Assembly: GCA_015494075.1 (NCBI GenBank) | Contig: WGBX01000130.1 | Span: 1 to 55,775 of the forward strand | Reading direction: 5' to 3' | Length of the DNA stretch: 55,775 nt | Source: Flavobacteriaceae bacterium | GTDB lineage: Bacteria > Bacteroidota > Bacteroidia > Flavobacteriales > Flavobacteriaceae | Part shown: one piece after another, positions 51,807-55,775 of the stretch | How positions within the stretch are numbered: position 1 is the first letter of the stretch | Layout of the letters: each line of letters begins with the position of its first letter | Program-made: the position numbers and the translations under genes | Notes under the pieces: generated by a model | Databases searched by the model: none | What the model was told of the DNA's origin: nothing | The model's input: the letters and a program-made list of their open reading frames with translations, nothing else

Positions 51807-52409
51807 ATGAAAAAAATAAGTGTGTTATTGGCTTTCTTTTTAAGCCTTTCGGTTTGGTCTCAAGATTTAAAAATAGGTTTAACATTAGCCCCGACAATAA
51901 ATTTTAATAAGTTAGAAACAAAAGATGCTGATGGTAATTGGGTAACAGACCCGGATGGCTCTGGGGGTCTAGGTTGGAAAGGAGGTTTATTGGGAGATTA
52001 TCAATTTGCTGATAATTACTATTTGCATTCAGGTTTGCTGATTCATAGTAAAGCTTTTAATACCGATAATGAAGACATGACGGTTACGACATTAGAAATA
52101 CCTCTTGCTTTGAAACTTCGCAGTCAAGAAGTAGCCGATAATGTTCATATTACAGGTTTTTTCGGTGGTACTTTTGATATAAATGTAGCGGCTAAACAAA
52201 AAATCGGTGGTGTAGAAATTGATGCTCTAGATACTATTAATTCTTTTGGTATGAGCTTTATGGCCGGTGCAGGAGCTGAGTATGATTTGGATTTTGGAAG
52301 TGTCGGAATAGGTTTGTCATATCATTTAGGCTTTACTGATATTTCTGCCTATGATAATAAAAGAATTATACCTAAACACTTAGCTATTGATTTAGTTTTT
52401 TATTTTTAA
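51807..52409 (+). CDS. PorT-like outer-membrane beta-barrel protein
   Basis: 200 aa from ATG 51807 (MKKISVLLAFFLSLSVWSQ, a clear signal peptide); the listed ORF adds 17 residues from upstream of the promoter. DLKIGLTLAPTINFNKLET, GLGWKGGLLGDYQFADNYYLHSGLLIHSKAF, LEIPLALKLRSQEVADNVHITGFFGGTFDINV and VGIGLSYHLGFTDI alternate as in PorT-type barrels. Some relatives serve type IX secretion; this copy cannot be assigned to that. It ends at a strong terminator. Confidence 0.85.
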   Translation: MKKISVLLAFFLSLSVWSQDLKIGLTLAPTINFNKLETKDADGNWVTDPDGSGGLGWKGGLLGDYQFADNYYLHSGLLIHSKAFNTDNEDMTVTTLEIPLALKLRSQEVADNVHITGFFGGTFDINVAAKQKIGGVEIDALDTINSFGMSFMAGAGAEYDLDFGSVGIGLSYHLGFTDISAYDNKRIIPKHLAIDLVFYF

Positions 52410-52428
52410 AAATAAAGTCCTTGATAAG

Positions 52429-52454
52429 GCCCGGAAATAAACAATTTTCCGGGC
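52429..52454 (+). terminator. Intrinsic terminator after the PorT-like gene
   Basis: GCCCGGAAA and TTTCCGGGC form a 9-bp stem, followed by TTTTGTTTTTT, 20 nt after the stop. Confidence 0.85.
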
Positions 52455-52494
52455 TTTTGTTTTTTAGTTTAAATTTTATTTAAAAATATTTATA

Positions 52495-53682
52495 ATGATT
52501 AAAAATATTTTTCTGTTGCCCTTACTTTTAGTAATCTTTTCCGCTTGTAATAATGTAAAGACAATTCAACAAACTTTGTATGCCGGCAACTATGACAAAG
52601 CCATTAATTTATCGTTGGATAAAATCAAAAAGAAAAAAGGAAAGAAAAGTGCCGACCCTTATATTAAGTTATTAAAAGAAGCGTATGATAAGGCTTTGGA
52701 AAAAGATGAAGCGCTTATTAACAAATTAAATCATTCTGAAAATCCGGATAAATGGCGCCAGTTATATAGCCTTTACTTAAATATGGAAAACCGCCAAGAA
52801 AGAATAAAGCCGGTTTTACCTTTATCATTAATTGGTACACCTACACTTATCAAATTTGATTTCAACGATTATACGGCTCAGATACAAAATGCAAGACAAC
52901 ATTTAGCAGATTATTTATATAATAAAGCGATAACTTTGTCTAAAAGTTCTAACAAGTCAGAAATTCGTCAAGCTTATGATTTACTAGATGAATTAGATCG
53001 TCTCAATCCCGGATATAAAGATGTAAACCATTTGATGGAGTTAGTGCATCAAAGAGGCATGACTTATACTTTAGTAAATATCGAAAATCAAACCGATAAA
53101 ATTATACCCGAAAAATTACAAGACGAATTGTTAAATTTCAGTTCTTATGGGGCTAATAATTTTTGGGTAACTTATCATAAAAATAAGCAACAAGGACAAA
53201 CTTATGATTATCAGGTCAATTTAAAATTTACTCAAATTAAACTATCTCCTGATCAAGAAAGAGAAAAGGAAATTATAGAAGAAAAAGAAATTCAAGATGG
53301 TTATACCTACCAAAAAGATGCAGAAGGCCGTATTGTTAAAGACAGTTTAGGTCAGCCTATTAAGGTCCCGCATATGGTAAAATTACGCACAAAAGTTTAT
53401 TTGTATCAACAATATAAAACGGCATATGTACAAGCATTGGTTGAAATAAAAGACCGCCATAACGGACAACTTGTGGATCAATTTCGATTAAAAAGTGATT
53501 ATGTTTTTGATTATCATTATGCAACTTACAGTGGTGATAAAAGGGCAATTAGACAAGAATATTTAGATTTTTTACAAAAAAAACGCGTGCCTTTTCCCAG
53601 CTCTGAACAGATGATTTATGACGCTGCAAAAGATATTAAAACACAATTTAAAGATATTTTAAATAAAACAAATTTCTTATAA
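52495..53682 (+). CDS. Lipoprotein of unknown function
   Basis: 395 aa. The N-terminus KNIFLLPLLLVIFSACNN is a lipoprotein signal with Cys at about residue 18. A helical, Lys-rich region follows (YAGNYDKAINLSLDKIKKKKGKKSADPYIKLLKEAYDKALEKDEAL), suggestive of tetratricopeptide-like helices. The C-terminal half is mixed alpha/beta and ends in a helical segment. I do not recognise the family. It stands alone, with a 159-nt gap before DUF1858. Confidence 0.8.
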   Translation: MIKNIFLLPLLLVIFSACNNVKTIQQTLYAGNYDKAINLSLDKIKKKKGKKSADPYIKLLKEAYDKALEKDEALINKLNHSENPDKWRQLYSLYLNMENRQERIKPVLPLSLIGTPTLIKFDFNDYTAQIQNARQHLADYLYNKAITLSKSSNKSEIRQAYDLLDELDRLNPGYKDVNHLMELVHQRGMTYTLVNIENQTDKIIPEKLQDELLNFSSYGANNFWVTYHKNKQQGQTYDYQVNLKFTQIKLSPDQEREKEIIEEKEIQDGYTYQKDAEGRIVKDSLGQPIKVPHMVKLRTKVYLYQQYKTAYVQALVEIKDRHNGQLVDQFRLKSDYVFDYHYATYSGDKRAIRQEYLDFLQKKRVPFPSSEQMIYDAAKDIKTQFKDILNKTNFL

Positions 53683-53841
53683 AGAAACATTTTAATAAAA
53701 ATATTTATTCATGCATATTAATTAATATTTTATCTAAACCCCAAAGTATAAATTTTATTAAAATAGAGTTTAATTAATATGTTTTTTGTAAAATAATATT
53801 TCAATAAAAATCAGTATTTTTACAATACAAAATTTTAAATT

Positions 53842-54120
53842 ATGGAAATAGAAAAAGATATGACCATTGAAGATTTGGTAGAAGACTATCCTTTTGCCGA
53901 AGAGTTTTTGCGTGTCAAAGGTATCAAATGTATTCGCTGTGGTGAACCCATTTGGGGAACCATTGAAGATGCCTGTAAAGAAAAGGGCTTTACTGATGCG
54001 GAAATTGATAAAATTATCATAGAAATTAATCAAGAATTAGAACAAAATAAAAACCAAAATAATGAGCAAAACAATCAACATACAAGACGTATTGAAACGT
54101 CTCGGCTTAAAAGAGATTAA
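53842..54120 (+). CDS. DUF1858 domain protein with CxxC motif
   Basis: 92 aa. DMTIEDLVEDYPFAEEFLRVKGIKCIRCGEPIWGTIEDACKEKGFTDAEIDKIIIEINQEL covers the whole DUF1858 domain, including the paired cysteines CIRC. The remaining ~28 residues (EQNKNQNNEQNNQHTRRIETSRLKRD) are low-complexity and basic, and 59 nt of their coding overlap the aldehyde dehydrogenase gene in another frame. The domain is complete by about residue 66, so the tail could be an extension caused by an indel in the A-rich stretch near 54040-54060. Function unknown; redox or metal binding is possible. Confidence 0.8.
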   Translation: MEIEKDMTIEDLVEDYPFAEEFLRVKGIKCIRCGEPIWGTIEDACKEKGFTDAEIDKIIIEINQELEQNKNQNNEQNNQHTRRIETSRLKRD

Positions 54121-55621
54121 CGAAGGTGTCACCACCGGAACACAGTGGTTTGATACAGACGGGAAAATAAATAATTCATACTCTCCGGTTGACGGATCAC
54201 TGATAGCAAGTGTCAAAACAGCTACACTTGACGATTATGAAAAAGTAATGCAAACGGCTCAAAAAGCCTTTGAAGAGTGGCGTATGACACCGGCGCCCGT
54301 GCGTGCCGAAGTTGTGCGTCAAATTGGTAATGCTTTGCGTGATGCCAAAGAAGATTTGGGTGCTTTGGTAACTTACGAAATGGGTAAAATCTATGTAGAA
54401 GGTTTGGGCGAAGTGCAAGAAATGATTGATATCTGTGATTTTGCCGTTGGTCAAGCCCGTACCATGAATGGCTTTAATTTGCAATCGGAACGCCCTATGC
54501 ACCGCTTAATGGAACAATACCAACCGCTTGGCATTGTGGGTATTATCTCATCTTTTAACTTTCCTGTAGCCGTATGGATGTGGAATACGGCTTTGGCTAT
54601 TACCGCCGGTGATGTGGTGGTTTGGAAACCTTCGTCAAAAACACCTTTGACAGCTATTGCTTCGCATAAAATCATTGAAAAAGTTTTACGAGATAATAAT
54701 GTTCCCGAAGGGGTATTCAATTTGATTATCGGTCGTTCGTCAGTAATGGGTGATAATTTTTTAGATGACAAACGCGTTCGTTTAATGTCGATGACCGGTT
54801 CTACGGCTGTCGGTAAACGCGTAGGCGAGCGGGTCGGCAAACGTTTGGGTAAAACCATTTTGGAATTAGGCGGTAATAATGCCGTAATAGTCACACCCAA
54901 AGCCAACTTAAACATGGCCTTGATGTCAACAGTATTTGGTACCGTAGGTACAGCCGGACAACGTTGTACTTCGACCCGACGTATCATCTTGCACGAAGAT
55001 ATTTATGAAGACTTTAAAAATAAAATGGTTAACGCCTACAAGAAAATCAAAGAGAAAATCGGGAATCCGTTAGATTCGGAAGTATTGGTAGGACCTTTGC
55101 ATGATATTCACGCCGTTAACCAGTTTAAATATGCCATAGAGCAAGTGCAAAAAGAAGGCGGTAAAATGATTTTCGGTGGCGAAATTCTTGAAGGTCCCGG
55201 CTTTGAAACCGGTACTTATGTGGTGCCAGCCATTGCCGAAGCCGAAAACCATTTTGATATTGTTCAAGAAGAAACTTTTGCGCCTATTGTTTATTTGATA
55301 AAATATAGCGGCGATGTTGAAAATGCGATTGCTATCAACAATGATGTACCGCAAGGTTTGTCATCAGCTATCTTTACACAAGATATGCAAGAGGCTGAGA
55401 AATTCTATTCGGCTATGGGTTCTGATTGTGGTATTGCCAATGTCAATGCCGGAACATCCGGTGCTGAAATAGGTGGTGCCTTCGGTGGTGAAAAAGATAC
55501 CGGTGGCGGTCGTGAGTCCGGCTCTGATGCTTGGAAGGCCTATATGCGGCGCCAAACGACTACAGTCAATTTTAGTTCTGATTTGCCATTGGCACAAGGG
55601 ATTAAATTTGATTTGGATTAG
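54062..55621 (+). CDS. Aldehyde dehydrogenase, ALDH7/aminoadipate-semialdehyde dehydrogenase type
   Basis: 519 aa. FNFPVAVWMWNTALAITAGDVVVWKPSSKTPL (NAD-binding region), GSTAVGKRVGERVGKRLGKTILELGGNN (with the general-base Glu), GTAGQRCTSTRR (catalytic Cys near residue 302) and VQEETFAPIVYLIKY are diagnostic. Overall it most resembles ALDH7A1 (antiquitin), which oxidises alpha-aminoadipic semialdehyde in lysine breakdown; other aldehydes are possible. ATG 54062 (MSKTINIQDVLKRLGLKE) lies inside the end of the DUF1858 ORF. Confidence 0.94.
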   Translation: MSKTINIQDVLKRLGLKEINEGVTTGTQWFDTDGKINNSYSPVDGSLIASVKTATLDDYEKVMQTAQKAFEEWRMTPAPVRAEVVRQIGNALRDAKEDLGALVTYEMGKIYVEGLGEVQEMIDICDFAVGQARTMNGFNLQSERPMHRLMEQYQPLGIVGIISSFNFPVAVWMWNTALAITAGDVVVWKPSSKTPLTAIASHKIIEKVLRDNNVPEGVFNLIIGRSSVMGDNFLDDKRVRLMSMTGSTAVGKRVGERVGKRLGKTILELGGNNAVIVTPKANLNMALMSTVFGTVGTAGQRCTSTRRIILHEDIYEDFKNKMVNAYKKIKEKIGNPLDSEVLVGPLHDIHAVNQFKYAIEQVQKEGGKMIFGGEILEGPGFETGTYVVPAIAEAENHFDIVQEETFAPIVYLIKYSGDVENAIAINNDVPQGLSSAIFTQDMQEAEKFYSAMGSDCGIANVNAGTSGAEIGGAFGGEKDTGGGRESGSDAWKAYMRRQTTTVNFSSDLPLAQGIKFDLD

Positions 55622-55644
55622 TTTTGTTTAAATCCGTTAAAAAA

Positions 55645-55668
55645 GAGGCTGTCTCAAAAGGCAGCCTT
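55645..55668 (+). terminator. Hairpin after the aldehyde dehydrogenase gene; terminator or insertion-sequence end
   Basis: AGGCTGTCT and AGGCAGCCT form a stem around CAAA, followed by TTTTTT, as an intrinsic terminator would. The preceding GAGGCTGTCTCAAAAG also resembles the terminal repeats of Bacteroidota IS1182-type elements, and a transposase-like start lies 60 nt further on. Confidence 0.7.
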
Positions 55669-55682
55669 TTTTATATAAAAAA

Positions 55683-55704
55683 ACGGGAGAATTTCTTCTC
55701 CCGT
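55683..55704 (-). terminator. Second hairpin, T run on the minus strand
   Basis: ACGGGAGAA and TTCTCCCGT form a 9-bp stem around TTTC. On the minus strand it is followed by TTTTTTTATATA, so it would stop transcripts entering from the right. Confidence 0.6.
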
Positions 55705-55729
55705 CCCTAAAAATTTTGTATCTTTAGGT

Positions 55730-55775
55730 ATGCAAAGTTCAACAAATATAAGATTTAAAAATTACACTCAACAAC
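55730..55775 (+). CDS. Start of a possible IS1182-type transposase (partial)
   Basis: ATG 55730 opens a frame running off the right edge after 15 codons: MQSSTNIRFKNYTQQ. This resembles the opening of IS1182-family transposases as I remember them (M..RFK.Y.Q.Q). A TATCTTTA box lies 4 nt upstream and a possible terminal repeat lies at 55645. Fifteen residues are too few to be sure. Confidence 0.35.
   Translation, partial: MQSSTNIRFKNYTQQ

Noticed and set aside
54451-54987. 178-aa ORF on the minus strand
   Set aside because: Lies wholly opposite the aldehyde dehydrogenase, including its catalytic region, and has no family resemblance.

Overview
The window looks like a low-GC chromosome segment from a member of Bacteroidota, most likely order Flavobacteriales. 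The evidence is the gene content (DUF4492, DUF4286, DUF1599, putative porin, PorT-like barrels, a carboxypeptidase-regulatory-domain TonB receptor, the order rplM-rpsI-rpsB-tsf), the near absence of Shine-Dalgarno sequences, and repeated promoters of the Bacteroidota type (TTTG, 18-20 nt, TAnnTTTG). I cannot name genus or species. Almost all of it is core genome. There are no phage genes and no CRISPR array. A possible insertion-sequence end lies at the extreme right edge.

Layout. 1-4905 (all minus): surface polysaccharide genes. These are a sugar-nucleotide 4,6-dehydratase (cut by the left edge), a frameshifted SGNH-type partner, an MBOAT O-acyltransferase, a UDP-glucuronate-type epimerase and rfbA. 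5077-8223 (minus): a cytochrome bd operon, DUF4492 - cydA - cydB - an unlisted 37-codon membrane ORF, with a clear promoter and terminator. 8357-13168 (minus): sucC, tpiA, DUF4286, a GH3-like protein and an M23 peptidase. 13268-18587: prs-rplY (minus), oxyR-dgt (plus), and a LOG-like gene with a YqaE/Pmp3 mini-protein (minus). 18754-25533: dnaK (plus), then a putative porin and the ribosomal operon rplM-rpsI-rpsB-tsf (minus). 25873-40227 (plus): an M28-like lipoprotein, phosphoglucomutase, an MsbA-like ABC exporter, priA, a TonB-dependent receptor and pyruvate:ferredoxin oxidoreductase, followed by tRNA-Leu(CAG). 40383-46538: namZ (DUF1343), a LolC/E-like permease, comM/yifB, a nitroreductase and rlmD. 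46684-51744: a stand-alone UmuD-like protein and DUF1599 (plus), two glycosyltransferases with an FtsE-like ATPase (minus), a small barrel protein and a Xer recombinase. 51807-55621 (plus): a PorT-like barrel, a lipoprotein, DUF1858 and an ALDH7-type aldehyde dehydrogenase.

How the genes fit together. The high-affinity cytochrome bd oxidase, pyruvate:ferredoxin oxidoreductase and OxyR with both redox cysteines suggest an organism that copes with low and changing oxygen. Envelope functions dominate the rest: polysaccharide decoration, peptidoglycan turnover (M23, NamZ), porin, barrels and lipoproteins.

The best candidates for something under-described are the 37-codon membrane ORF directly after cydB (a possible CydX-like subunit) paired with DUF4492 before cydA; a UmuD without UmuC that has a perfect palindrome just before its promoter; an M28-like lipoprotein with Lys where the general-base Glu is expected; and a 59-nt out-of-frame overlap between DUF1858 and the aldehyde dehydrogenase. 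All calls come from reading the sequence; no database search was run.
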